A stretch of 64,000 nucleotides of DNA from assembly GCF_017654505.1 (NCBI RefSeq), contig NC_054536.1:29897970-29961969 (forward strand), written 5' to 3'. The DNA is from Polyodon spathula (taxonomy: Eukaryota; Chordata; Actinopteri; Acipenseriformes; Polyodontidae). Positions 35,823 through 47,975 of the stretch are shown here, piece by piece. The stretch's first letter is position 1. Every line of letters starts with the position of its first letter. A model generated the notes under the pieces. It searched no databases. It had not been told where the DNA came from and saw only the letters and a program-made list of their open reading frames with translations. The translations under genes were made by a program, and so were the position numbers.

Positions 35823-36880
35823 TAAGAACATAAGAAAGTTTACAAACGAGAGGAGGCCATTCGGCCCATCTTGCATCGTTTGGTTGTTAGTAGCTTATTG
35901 ATCCCAGAATCTCATCAAGCAGCTTCTTGAAGGATCCCAGGGTGTCAGCTTCAACAACATTACTGGGGAGTTGATTCCAGAACCTCACAATTCTCTGTGT
36001 AAAAAAGTGCCTCCTATTTTCTGTTCTGAATGCCCCTTTGTCTAATCTCCATTTGTGACCCCTGGTCCTTGTTTCTTTTTTCAGGTCAAAAAAGTCCCTT
36101 GGGTCGACACTGTCAATACCTTTTAGAATTTTGAATGCTTGAATTAGGTCGCCATGTAGTCTTCTTTGTTCAAGACTGAACAGATTCAATTCTTTTAGCC
36201 TGTCGGCATATGACATGCCTTTTAAGCCTGAAGTAATTCTGGTCGCTCTTCTTTGCACTGTTTTAGAGCAGCAATATCTTTTTTATAGCGAGGTGACCAG
36301 AACTGAACACAATATTCAAGATGAGGTCTTATTAGTGCATTGTACAGTTTTAACATTACTTCCCTTGATTTAAATTCAACACTTTTCACAATGTATCCGA
36401 GCATCTTGTTAGCCTTTTTTATAGCTTCTCCACATTGGCTAGATGAAGACATATCTGAGTCAACAAAAACTCCTAGGTCTTTTTCATAGATTCCTTCTCC
36501 AATTTCAGTATCTCCCATATGATATTTATAATGTACATTTTTATTTCCTGCGTGCAGTACCTTACACTTCTCTATTAAATGTCATTTGCCATGTGTCTGC
36601 CCAGTTTTGAATCTTGTCTAGATCATTTTGAATGACCTTTGCTGCTACAACAGTGTTTGCCACTCCTCCTATTTTTGTGTCGTCTGCAAATTTAACAAGT
36701 TTGCTTACTATACCAGAATCTAAATCATTAATGTAGATTAGGAATAGCATTGGACCTAATACTGATCCCTGTGGTACACCACTGGTTACCACACTCCATT
36801 CTGAGGTTTTTCCTCTAATCAGTACTTTGTTTTCTACATGTTAACCACTCTCTAATCCATGTACATGCTTTTTTTCTTTC
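35823..36880 (-). mobile_element. 5'-truncated CR1/L2-type LINE, reverse-transcriptase C-terminal half
   Basis: On the minus strand 36792-36562 reads VTSGVPQGSVLGP ... FADDTK (RT catalytic motif with both Asp). It then continues in another frame, 36518-36222, with EKDLGVFVDSDM and LYNALIRPHLEYCVQFWSP, and returns in 36258-35887 with QRRATRITSGLKGMSYADRL, LNLFSLEQRRLHGDLIQAFK and FWNQLPSNVVEA before a stop. This is the thumb and C-terminal part typical of the Jockey/CR1/L2 group. At least two frameshifts (about 36540 and 36250) and the 5' truncation make it dead. The short 3'UTR ends in a TTCTTATGTTCTTATT-like tail at 35823, as expected for target-primed reverse transcription. Confidence 0.88.
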
Positions 36881-39800
36881 CTTTAATCAGATAAAAGAAA
36901 GAATAAGCTGGTTGTGCTCAAGCCCAAACCATAAAAGAAGCTACAATAGGGATCAAATTAAACCTACAAGACCACAAAATGAGACTATTTCACTGAAAGC
37001 CCTATTAGGCGTCCCAGCACAATACTGTAGCCCTCAACACCTAACGGAGTGTGACCGGAGGTGGCTGTACATGTTATAACAATACATTGCCGAGCCAATG
37101 CAGGGCAGAGCGAAGAGACATCCTTTTCTAGCAGAGCTTATGGGAGACATTAACACCGGGGTTTGGTTTTCATAACCCTGATTGCATGGATAACACTGTC
37201 ACACATACAGTTCTGTACTGGGCTGTGGCATCATCTACCTGAGAGGCCTCAAGTTGGGAACGTCGTAAGAATGAGGTTTTATGAATACTAATACACTACG
37301 TCAATGTAAAGTATTTTTAACATACTCAACTAACCCTGATTGTCTACCAGCAGCATATCCTTTAAAAAAAAAAAAAAACACACACACACACACACACACA
37401 TATGCAATACATGTCAAGACAAGCAGCCAGAAATGTATTCATTTTTATACTTTACAGCCTTGCGATCTATTCTATGTACACTTCTTGGCTATACTGCAAA
37501 TCTGTTGAATTTAGTTCTAACCAATATACAATTCAGTCTGCTGACTGTTCCCTTATTAACTGAATGAAATGGAGGCATTATATGTTGCCTGAGACAGTGC
37601 CTGCAGTACGTGGATACTGAAGCTCAGTTCTACACCAAGTGAAATGACTCACAAATGAAGGCACAGTCAAACTTAATACTTACTATATTTGTCTGTGTAA
37701 AAATTCGACAAAGCAGAATGAGAAGGAGCGTACTAGGGTAGAAAAACTAGACCTCCGTTAATGACCACATAAAAACAAATCAACACCAGCGCTCTGCAAT
37801 TTACTATACACATAAAACCACTGTCAGCAGCAGTGCTTAAATACAGACAGGTCTCTGTCATAACTGCATATTTGTGGTTCTGTTTACTTGCTTCATAGTG
37901 CACACCTTGCTCTCTAGATCACTACACTGTGCATTACATTAAGAGTCAACATTCATGTATATTTTCTGTTTAACACCCTATTTAATTGGTAAAATTGTGT
38001 TGCAATAAAATTCAACGTGATCATATTACCCAATTACCACCTGCCCAGCTACCAGCAATTGCTTTATGTCCTTAAAAACTTGTCTACAATGCCATACTAA
38101 ACAGGGCTTAAAAAGGCCACTGCATAAAACAGTAGTACTTTAAATATTATTAGTCATTGTGAACTGTGTACTGAAATGATCGTATTGAATTTAACGCTAC
38201 AACCTTTATCGGGCAAGTCTGCAGGCATCTCTGTTGGTTTACCTTCATGAGAAAATCACAAAGATAAAAGTAAAAAAATCAATTTCTGTAGCTGAAGCAT
38301 GGATCAAGGGCATCAAAAGTGCAACTTGCCACCATTAGCCCAGCTAAAAACAGTACTTGGTTCTGTGTTCCTGATTTGTTATAAATATCTGGCACCAGCA
38401 TCCACACAGTAACCTTGTAATAAATTAAGCAGCACATATTCCACAGGCTTACAAAGCAGCATGTAGGACTATGATGGTGTAGGACTCCGGGAAGAGGAAA
38501 TTAAATGAAAACGAGACCCTGCTTTTCTCGGCTGGGTCTCCCTTCCTATCCTGAATACTGCACACTGGATCATTCATGTGCTGCGTTCAGTTTCAGCCCT
38601 TGGAAGTTAACATTACTTTGTCTGTATAAATAGATCCTGTCTTCATGCAATCACTGCAGCCTGAATGAATCAATGCTGAAAGAAGGTCAGAGAGGCATGT
38701 GAAGCAAATAGAGACAAGCCAACAGTGATCTTGCATCTACTATAGCGCAAGGCTGGCTTTTTTGTTTATTTTTTTTCACTCTCTCAATGAAAAGGTCAGT
38801 TTTCAACAAAGTAATTGTGATCGCTGAAGATCCTGCGATCACAATATGGAACTCTCCTGCCATGGTTTTCAGCTTAAATTGCTTTTAAATACCAAAAAGA
38901 TTTGGGCTTTGCTATGTGGCTGTTGTAACTGGCCTCATTAAACTATGTAAGCGTTGCCTGGTTAATTGCAACAGAAGAGAATTGCCGCGTAACAGGAGAA
39001 AAAAAAAAAACATCAGCTACAACCATCTTCATTAAGGTTCTGTACTGTACTTGGGGAAACTCATTAGAAGGTCAAAGCTATTCTGAAGCTCGCCATGCCA
39101 ACAATCCTCCAGCCGCGAAAGGATTAACATGATGCACTGTACAGCAAGAGAGAGGTGTATCTTCTATGACAGTAGATTTGAATTTTCTGTGGTAGTTATT
39201 TTCCAACTAGAATTAGGCTAAATAACTTAACTGAGGTTTGGGTCTGTCCCTAGATTAGTACAATTAGATTTATAACAGGCAGGTTGTTGGGAGACTACTT
39301 TCTCATTAATTTCCATGAAAGCAACCATTGTTAGGTTTATCAACCTAATTCAACCCAGGTACCCAGCCTACAAATAAAACCCCTAAAAAGAACAAGAAAT
39401 GTCTGTGCTGAGCTTTACTGAACACATGGATTCCTGTTTGAAATTGCCACTATGAACTTTGACACAGATTAGTGAGTGTATTAAATCCTCAAGAGGGTAG
39501 GTACTGTAGCTTAATTCATTCATTACAGAATCGCATAAACCTGACATTGATAATTTAATAAAATTTATTGCACCATGAGCACTCACAGACACACATGGGT
39601 ATTATACTGTACATTGCCAGACGGCTGGAAAATGTGAGATGGAAATGGCAGTGAAAAATGAAAAAAGTGGTGCTGGTGGCTTTGAAACCACCTGTTCCAT
39701 TTACAAAAACCAAGGGCCCTTCAGATCAATGGCAATGTTTCCACCTAAATAAATGTATGTCACGTACAGATGAGAAATGACCCAAAACTTTACCCTGAAT

Positions 39801-40527
39801 GTGTATGTGGGAAGAACAAAAAGCTCACTTATTCCATAGATAGATATATTTCAGTGAGTTACAGGAAAATAATTCTATCTAGGGGTTCGACGTCCTATAC
39901 ACAACATATTAAACTCGTGGTATAGAACTAAAAACGTAATGTTTTAGCATAACATTCATCTTTAACATAATGTACGCTGTTTAACAAAGCAATACTACTT
40001 TTAGAAAGCTAATTCTTGGAAAGCTAACCCACATGAGTGTCTTTGAAAAGCTTCTTGAAAAGTTAAGGCAGCTATTTATAGGCAGAGACAAATAACTGTG
40101 TAAGAAAGACTGAAGAAAATAAAAAATGAAGTATTCATTCAATACAAAACTGGGTTTCTTACAACAGTATGCCCTAAGTTCAAGAGAAAACATAAAAAAG
40201 CCATTTAACCTAAGATCAGCCCTTTCCAATATTTACACTGATAAAAACTCAGTTGAAGCAACAGTTACCGGTCATTATGCTTGAATATTACAGTACATGT
40301 CATGAGTAATCTGCAGTACCTTTGTCACCTCCTGCACAATTCACCCTACTCCCACGCTGCCTTCCTGCAACATTCTTATAGTGGTCAATGAGGGAACTGC
40401 AGCATTACAGACTGCAATTGTGTTGAACGGATGTAAACACAGAGCATGAGAACGGAGGGTTGTCCGAGACAGCGGAAGAGAGTTGTTTAACAATAACAGT
40501 AATTTCGGTTTAATTGCGGACAACAAT
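36881..40527. other. non-coding stretch, unique-looking
   Basis: It contains poly-A/(CA)n at 37364-37400 and a perfect 11-bp hairpin at 38814-38845. The stretch 38500-39300 has few obvious transposon marks and could hold conserved non-coding elements of the galnt1 region, but this cannot be judged from one sequence. No exon seen. Confidence 0.4.
37364..37400. repeat. poly-A followed by (CA)n microsatellite
   Basis: About 15 A then about 11 CA units; this order suggests an origin at an old retroposon tail. Confidence 0.9.
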
Positions 40528-41993
40528 TAGTGCCAGGACGAACACAGGATTTTCATGTTCAGATGTTCACTCATAATTTAAATATTTGTTCAGATATTTG
40601 CTTGTTTTCAGAAAGTAATAAAAGCCATTATATTGCTCAGAATGCAGGCAGAGACCGCACAGCAGCGGGGTAGGGGTACGTGGCCCATGTGTGTGCCTTT
40701 ATTTTACAGCAAGATCTTATAATATGTAACACGTTAAAGTAGAAAAATATCCCAGGAGTAAAGAATATGTTGTGTAGGACTTGCTACCAAGTGAATTAAC
40801 TACAAAACAAAGGATGCCAAATAGCAGTTCAAGTTAAACATTGTTTTGTTTATTCCTGAAATAAACAGTACATAAAAAGGTGACACCGCATTTCAGAGGT
40901 CACGTTTCTGCAGAAGTCTGTGTTATATACACAGGTCATTAATAATTATATTATGAAGTAGTTTTATGCAATGCAAAGTATAAAAATGGTTCCACTGCTC
41001 CCTGCATCCTCTTTAAAAAATAAATAAATAAATAAAAAAACGCAGCTGAGGTCTCAGTATCCCATGTAGCACTGCGCACGTCCCTGGTATTAGAGCAACT
41101 CAATAATCTATATGAGAGCATCTTACCTGTTGACACTCAGCCAAGAATGCAAATAAGTAAAACACAAGCTAAAAAATCATGGTTTTAAGATCATTGATGA
41201 AGCCTGCAGAGTTTTTATTGAGAACTATTGCAACTTCCTTCCTGCTTTCACAAAACTTGCTAGTTTTATTTATTTATTTATTTCTATTCCTTGCCTTTAA
41301 GGTTTCTTCACAGTAAACAGTAGCCACAGACACGTTTTCATAAAGGTTTACTTGTGCCTTATTGTAGCGGAACAAAACCAAACACAAACTGAATTTTAAC
41401 TTTAAACACTTCAAAATAAAACAAAACGTGGAAATGGTGTTGTAAAATGACGGGGAAAAAGACTCACCATTTTGACCCAGATAGCTTTCCAGTGAGCACT
41501 ATGCTTGCAGGCTGTGATAAAGTGTGGGGTAAAGTGATGGAGGGCAGGAACATAGGGCCACACCTAGAAAGAAGCATATAGGCTTTCTGACCACTGAGTT
41601 AAGAAATGTAGTTCAGGGAGATGATGGCAGCGGATTAGAAGACTGCATTTCCCAAGGGGCTTTGAGTGGCTAGTGTACAGGAGAATGGGTTGCACCTGTG
41701 CTTAATTAATGATGGGTATTTAAACACACCACCTGAGGGGTTCTTTGGCAGTGTGGGGCTAACGTCTGTGAACAACAGAGGAGACTGGAGTGGAGGAAAA
41801 TAGAAACAAGATGCCAACGACAACTACTATAGGTTTTGTTTGGGTTTGTTTTGAAACCAGCAAGCAGCTTAGCTGCCTGGGTGATAGTTAGGGTAAACGG
41901 CTGTTGTGTTATTAAGTTCTCCAAAAAAGGATATCAATTTGTTTTGTAATTTTTGTTTAAAAATTGGTGACTGTGTCCCCCTGACAGGACATT

Positions 41994-41995
41994 TG

Positions 41996-42093
<98 letters not shown>

Positions 42094-42095
42094 TA
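41994..42095. repeat. (CA)n(TA)n(CA)n compound microsatellite
   Basis: A TA block of about 70 bp is flanked by CA runs. It gives rise to spurious open frames on both strands. Confidence 0.95.
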
Positions 42096-42202
42096 CACCA
42101 TATATGGCTGGATTAAAAATAGGTGCTGTGATGGTGTGTAAGATCAGACATAATGGCTTGGATAAATTAAGTGCTGTGATTGGCTGAACAAGATCACACA
42201 AT

Positions 42203-42230
42203 CGTGCGGTAATAACTGTCTTACCGCACG
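42203..42230. repeat. perfect 10-bp hairpin CGTGCGGTAA / TTACCGCACG
   Basis: The two 10-bp arms are exact complements around an 8-base loop. The GCGGTAA...TTACCGC words also occur in the arms of the palindromic MITEs at 43251 and 52029, so this may be a core relic of the same family. Confidence 0.6.
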
Positions 42231-43250
42231 GCTGTGACATCATAAACCAACTTACTTAGCTGATCCATTAATATTACTACGCCTTAATAGTAACAATTAT
42301 CTAAACAGTGTTTCTGTAGGTAAAAATGTCAACATACAACTGAAACAGCACTTAAATCACTCAATCTGTTTTTTCCATCTCTATTACTAAGAATTACAGA
42401 AAAATTGGCAAATATACTATGGTATTTATTTAGTCAGATTACAGAACAAAGAAAACTCACTGGCAAGCAGTAGCAGTAACACTATTCAAAAGCTACCACG
42501 CAAGTCTCACTCAGCATGTACTGTATATGCAGCAGCAGCTGCATGCTAATTATTAAACTAAATAGCGCCTTATAAAACTGACTAGCGAGTATGCAATATT
42601 TAAACTCGACAACAAATACATCGCACTGCTACCCTCCGATTTCAGAAACATATTTAAAACAAAATTAAAATCTCTCCTGCTCTCTTCTGACACAACCGTT
42701 GGGCTTTTAAACAAGGTCGGGTGCGGCATAGAATTCCATTGTGCTCACCGCGGTTGGGAAGGGCTGCGGCACTGCACAAACTGACACAGAAGTCGTTTAG
42801 TCCACATTAATGCTGGTTTACAATCTAGGGAAATTATGCTGGTTACCACCGTCGCTGTGAAAACAGCCTCATAAATTATTTGTCAGCTTGTCTTGAAGAC
42901 TGCAAAGCCTAAATAGGATAATTTCCTACAAAAAAAACCAAAAACTAAAAAAAAAAACTCAGAAGCCCCTCCCTCGAGTGCCAATACAGTGCAGTGTTTG
43001 GCTGTTCCTTGAATCCTCCCTCAGAAGTAGGAAATCAGTTTTCTTTCAATTCACAAATGCCATTTCACCTTGAAAAAATGTTCAATGTAATGTTTATGGC
43101 AAATAAAAAAAAGTACAAAATATGTTACAAACAGTCTTCAGGGACTATTTTTTCTCAGTGAAAGGACACGTAATATATTTATTTTTTTCCTTAAAAAAGC
43201 CAGTTTGTTTAATTATTTTCAATTATTTATTTTTTTGTTGCCATTTTATA

Positions 43251-43410
43251 AGTGAAATAACCCACTCCAGGGTGTGCGGCAAGACAATTCTTACTGCACT
43301 TCCTGGGTGGCTGAAGGTACTCTGCCTGCAGCCTCGTGCCTCACAACTCACCCAAGGAATGCGGTAAGAACTGTCTTGCCTTACACCCTGTCGTGGGTTA
43401 TTTCTTGCAC
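43251..43410. mobile_element. palindromic MITE, copy 1
   Basis: The left arm (GTGAAATAACCCACTCCAGG, then GTGTGCGGCAAGACAATTCT) pairs with the right arm read in reverse (GCAAGAAATAACCCACGACAGG, GTGTAAGGCAAGACAGTTCTTACC), about 45 bp per arm. The whole 160-bp unit is close to palindromic and should fold into a long hairpin. No coding content. Its superfamily is unknown because no target duplication stands out. Confidence 0.7.
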
Positions 43411-44537
43411 ACAAATTATATATAATAAATATAAATTATATTAAAAAAATCGCATGTCATACAGAGCTCTTTTTCATTTGCCATGTTTGAAACTGTAGCG
43501 CATCTTTTGATGAGGCAGTAAATAAGTCAAGGTATTTTCGTAAATTTCTAGTAAATACGAACATCTGAATTTTTTTATCTGAACACGTCAAAAAATATTT
43601 GTTCAGATATTTGTCCCGGCACTAACAATACATTTATTTTTGTTTTTTCCTCCCCCATGGGTTTCTTTTTATCTGATTTTGTTTCAATATACAATATATT
43701 ACTGTTTTGTAATGGTTATATTCAAAATCAATCTTGGTAGAATAAACACTGGTATATATTACTTCCTTTTCCTAATTTGGTTATTTTTCAATATTATATG
43801 GATAGTATTTCCTGCAGTTCTGTTTCCTTTTTATGACAACACATTAAGTATTTGTTGTCTGCTATAATGTATATTGATCTAAAGTTACACAATGTTTAGA
43901 AAAAAAACCCTATATACAACCGTTGTTAAAGAAAACCAAAAAGAACTGGCAAAAAAAAACAAAAAAAAAAAAAAAAAAACATTTTGCTAAAATTGCAAGT
44001 TGTTTATAAAATCCAAAACTACCACTTGCAAATCGAAACTCATGTACAAGCTTACAAACTTAAAATGTTGTTTTACACACAAATGTAAATGTAATAACGC
44101 ACTGTACAATGAATGAAAACACAATTAAATGTTACACTTAAAGGTCCTTTCACACCAGGGTAACTTTTTTCTTTTTTTTTTTTAAAGAATACTGTACAAT
44201 GCCGGCCGTGTAGCGAAACAGACGGTGTTCCTATTTCTCTGTGTGCACCGGCGTAAATTTACGTATTGTATGGGGGTAGGGGTCAGGGCTGGTAACTGAC
44301 GCAATCTAAAAGGACATAAGCCCAATATATGCTCCTGCAAGGGAGCCGGCTCTTTTGTACAGTGGTATCGGTATTGGTACTTTGTTTCAATAAATAAATT
44401 AACAAACACTGGATGTATGTGAAGATCACAACGAGAGTTTACGGTAATGTATCTGTACATGCTCACTCAGCCACAAAATACCAATCTTATTCACTGACCT
44501 GTAACTACATAGCTACACATAAATGCTGCATGCATAC
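43411..44537. other. non-coding stretch
   Basis: AT-rich with a poly-A block at 43951-43979. A single CTTTCACACCAGGGTAAC motif near 44148 looks like one end of a Harbinger-type MITE, but the partner end was not found. Confidence 0.4.
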
Positions 44538-44888
44538 TGTAGCGATTCACTGGCAACCAGAATATAGCAGAGACGGACACGTTTATTTCTCATTACAATA
44601 GCTTCTTTATTCAGCACACACAGAGGTCACGGCTGCCTGTCAGCTACTCCGGAACCATTGGAACCACGACATCATAACAGAGCATCACAGCACCTTCATA
44701 ATTTACCACATAGGGTCATCACAGCACCTTGGGACCCTCACCCGATGACTAATTCAACCTTACGCAATCCCATTGGTCTCTCAGCCAGACACTTCGGGCC
44801 AATGGGCCACTAAACAGGCTAGTGTCACTCAGCAACGGAGGTGACACACACAGAAGTACAGTACAAAACAAATGCACAGATCGTTACA
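44538..44888 (-). mobile_element. 3' LTR of an LTR retrotransposon
   Basis: On the minus strand it begins TGTAACGATCTGTGC (44888) and ends GAATCGCTACA (44538), giving TG...CA ends. It carries polyadenylation signals (GAATAAAG and AAATAAA). A purine-rich tract (AAGGTGGGGGCAG) sits directly before its start (44889-44901), as expected of the polypurine tract that primes plus-strand synthesis. This places it as the 3' LTR with internal sequence lying at higher coordinates. Confidence 0.75.
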
Positions 44889-45560
44889 CTGCCCCCACCT
44901 TAGTCTCTTTTTGTCCCCAAAAAGTCTGCAGGGTGCAATGCAACTCATAGCCACAATCGGCCACCTCCTCCCTCAAAACACAGCCCCTCTCCCCTCATGT
45001 CTGGTTTCCTTTGCAGGAGCCTTTGAAAGGGAAGGCGCTTGCTGCGGCTCCTCTCTCCCTTGCAGTCGCTCTCTGGAGCTGGGGACGGCGCCAGCTCCCG
45101 TTTTTGCCTTCGGGGATAGCCGCCCCTCTTACGCTTCCATTTTTGGGCAGGCAGCTCTTCTCCCTCTTGGCAGGGACCACGCCCCACTTCGTGCCCGAAC
45201 TCCCCGCAGATGAAGCACCAACCCTAGCCCTCAAAGAGGCTCTTCATCCACCATCCCACCGTATCCGGGAAGGGTAGGGGTTCCAACCACTCCACTGCTC
45301 CGTCTCACTCTCCAGCGCACGGGCTGCGCTCTCTGACGCCCAGGCGGGCAGCACCTCCCTCTCAGACGCTGGAAGCGGCACCATTTCCCTAGCTTGTTGG
45401 GGCAGACCGTACCTCTTTGTGCCCGAACTCCCCACAGGCAAGGCACCAGGCTTGATCCTCACGGCCACCGACGGGGTCTTCCAGGTTGCCATCCCACCGG
45501 GTCTGGGTTGCAGCGGATCCACTGGTCCATCTCTCCTCACTGCTCCTGTTTGACGCTGAG
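44889..45560 (-). pseudogene. gag-like zinc-knuckle remnant of an LTR retrotransposon
   Basis: The minus strand reads EDQAWCLACGEFGHK (about 45455-45410) and, after decayed frames, CFICGEFGHEVGRGPC (45213-45166). These are two CX2CX4H zinc knuckles typical of Gag nucleocapsid. The last Cys is displaced (X6) or missing, so neither is a standard CCHC box. The rest is Arg/Lys/Pro-rich and ends in a stop shortly before the polypurine tract. No protease, reverse transcriptase or integrase lies between gag and the 3' LTR. The region is clearly GC-richer than its surroundings and could be mistaken for a CpG promoter. Confidence 0.6.
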
Positions 45561-47039
45561 GTTTGTCTAGATTCCGATTCTAGAATAAATTCATCAAAAC
45601 GAAAATGGTGCAGACCAAATCACAGCAACAAGATCTTGAGAATAGGCACTTTTGTCATTGTGGGTGAACAGATCAATTATTACACCAGTAAAAAAAAAAA
45701 AAAAAAAAAAAAATGTTGTTTGCATTGCTTTGGTATTTTGCACGTGTTTATGAAACAGCAGGTACAATACCAGTCTTTTACGTGTAGGGTTATTCAAAAT
45801 ACAATTGGCCTCTATTAGTATTACTGTAAGCTTGCACATTTTAACTATATTGATGATTTTTATTTAGACATACTGGGATTGTATCGGGTCAAGTATAGGT
45901 GATTAAAAAGTTTGTGGTGCAAAATATTTGTTATATTTTTTAAAACATATCCGTGAACAACCCTTTTCTATCTCTGAAAATAAATTATGTATTTAGTAAT
46001 ACACATTATGCTAAAATTTCAAGATGCATTTAATTATGTGGTATATTTGATGGTCATCATACTGTCAAAATGTAATACCAGACTGGTATTAACGGATGAA
46101 GAATAAAGTGAAGAGAGTCCTCAGTGGCCCTTTCCTGCTCCAAAACGAGAGAGGTAATTAGGTAAACAACAGCTGTCCTTACTGACAGCTGGGCGATCTG
46201 GCTACAGAGGTGAGCTGGCAGTGCTGTCACAAGAGAGCACAGTTTTTTTTTTCTCAATTGATTTCACGGTCATGATAATTATTGAGGTCCAGTCTAGTGC
46301 AAAACAGAAAATAAAACAATACACTGACAAGACCAGGACTCATTCAAATTCAAATGTTTTGTGTGCAGTATCTGGGTAACCATGGAAATGCTAGCTTGTG
46401 ACTTAGAGCCGAGGAGTGTGGACATGTCAAATGTTCTACGTTGGTACAGTATATTAAAGCAAAAGTCAATCCTGTTAGTAAGGCACCCTTCAAGGGACTA
46501 GCCTAAGTGGTCTTTCATTTATTTTAAATTATGTTTGCTGAAAGGGACGATATGCATATTTTGCATTAACAAACCCCAGAAAGACACTGAAATGTCAGGT
46601 TGCCAACCTGAACTATTGTGAGTCTACTAGTATAACCACTGAATGTCATGTCTGAAAGGGGCTTGGGTTGCTTATGTATAATATTGCGATCATTTTGATT
46701 ACCCAGAAAGAAGCTCCAGTTTCTGTAGGATCTAGGTTCCCATTTTCCACAAAACAATAAATCAGTACTACTGTAGTATTATGGCAGGAATCACAATGTA
46801 TTTATAGCTAAAAGCTTCCATTGAAAATCTGTGAAATTTAATGCTGTGAACACGTACACAAAGCCACCCATCATCAATAAAACACAATAAACAGAATCTG
46901 CCATATAACGAACAACAAAATGCTAGCAACACTTTCAACTCATTTTATTAACTAAATAGCAAGTGTGTGTTTTAAACTGCTCTAGTATATACAAGATGAA
47001 AATGTGTATCTAAAATGATGAAAGCAGTATTAAAACAGG
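45561..47039. other. non-coding, no feature recognised
   Basis: AT-rich sequence with a long poly-A run at 45690-45712. No 5' LTR of the neighbouring element was found here. No gene seen. Confidence 0.4.
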
Positions 47040-47180
47040 CCGTCTAACATGCCATATGTTTGGGCGAGGTCCTCGATCCAATCCCTCTACTTATCTTTTA
47101 AGTGTTCGACTGGGGACAAGTTGAGAGATCAAGCTGGCCATGGTAGTACACTGATGTATGTGCAGGCCATTGCCTTGCCA
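47040..47180 (-). pseudogene. Tc1/mariner-like transposase C-terminal fossil
   Basis: On the minus strand SVLPWPA is followed by a stop, then SLNLSPVEHL and DWIEDLAQTYGML. This resembles the LPWPARSPDLNPIEHLWD block of Tc1/pogo-type transposases that carries the third catalytic acid. The Glu-equivalent of PxEH is kept, but the stop and divergence show that it is an old relic, much older than the element at 29118. No terminal repeats were seen. Confidence 0.5.
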
Positions 47181-47975
47181 GAACTACTATAAACCCTTGA
47201 AGCTGCTGTAGAGAAGCAGAGCAAAAACAACACATTCACTTTAACACATGGTTCTCTTGTGTTACTGTAGTTTAGAAACAACTGCATGTCCAATAATAAA
47301 ATAAAACACACCTATAATCTATCTAATTAGTGCCTGATCAATAAAGTAATTACTTTCCCAGTATAGATGAACTTACCAGCTTGTGTTGGGCTTCAGCAGC
47401 CTAAAAGGATCCCTTCCTTTCATTTTAATCCTCATACTTGAGGAAGCAGGATTGGAAATCAATAAAAAGGACCCTTTCAGACTGCTGCTTCATTTATGTT
47501 TAGAAATACTGTAGTTTTAAATGAAACACATTATTTTATTGGACTACACATGGCAGATTTCTTGGTTACTTTTACTAGGAATACATCAATTAAAACTTAA
47601 TCTAAAAAGACAGCTGCAACATCCAATTAGGTCTGCAAGATTCATTCAATTCCTTATTGAATTTACTGGAAAGAGAAGAGCAAGTTGAGGAAATGTAAAT
47701 TTCAACTCCAAGAACACATGGCCTAGAGGGATTTTGAAAACACTCTTGCCACTTATAATTCTGAGTGCACCAATGCAGTCTGAAGTTAAAGCAGGAAAGA
47801 AATATGTTCTGCAACTGGCTGAACTGTAATTTCAATCTGACGATACCTCTTCCACAGTAGAGCTCTCCTGTTCCACATTGCTCTGGTGATAAAAGAGAGC
47901 TCACTGGGAACCACATAACAAGGACATGCTGTCTTCTGAAATCCAAACTACTCACTCACAAACACAGGCTTCAGT
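47181..47975. other. non-coding, no feature recognised
   Basis: AT-rich sequence. The antisense open frame at 47602-47955 has no domain. Confidence 0.4.

Larger units (their letters stand above)
40528..43624. repeat. inverted TAGTGCC(A/G)GGAC ends about 3.1 kb apart
   Basis: TAGTGCCAGGAC at 40528 faces GTCCCGGCACTA ending at 43624. The flanking ACAAT occurs directly outside both ends (40523-40527 and 43625-43629). Each end is followed inward by TCAGATGTTC- and TTGTTCAGATATTTG-like words. No transposase is recognisable between them. They may be the two ends of one element or two separate MITEs. Confidence 0.4.

Noticed and set aside
41340..41900. LTR-like promoter segment (TATTTAAACACACC)
   Set aside because: No TG...CA ends, polyadenylation signal in the right place or adjacent coding remnant could be identified.
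44140..44170. CTTTCACACCAGGG as a complete MITE
   Set aside because: Only one end is visible; no inverted partner was found nearby.
44870..45550. GC-rich block as a CpG-island promoter or galnt1 exon 1
   Set aside because: It contains zinc-knuckle codons, a polypurine tract and an adjacent LTR, so retroelement origin explains the composition better.
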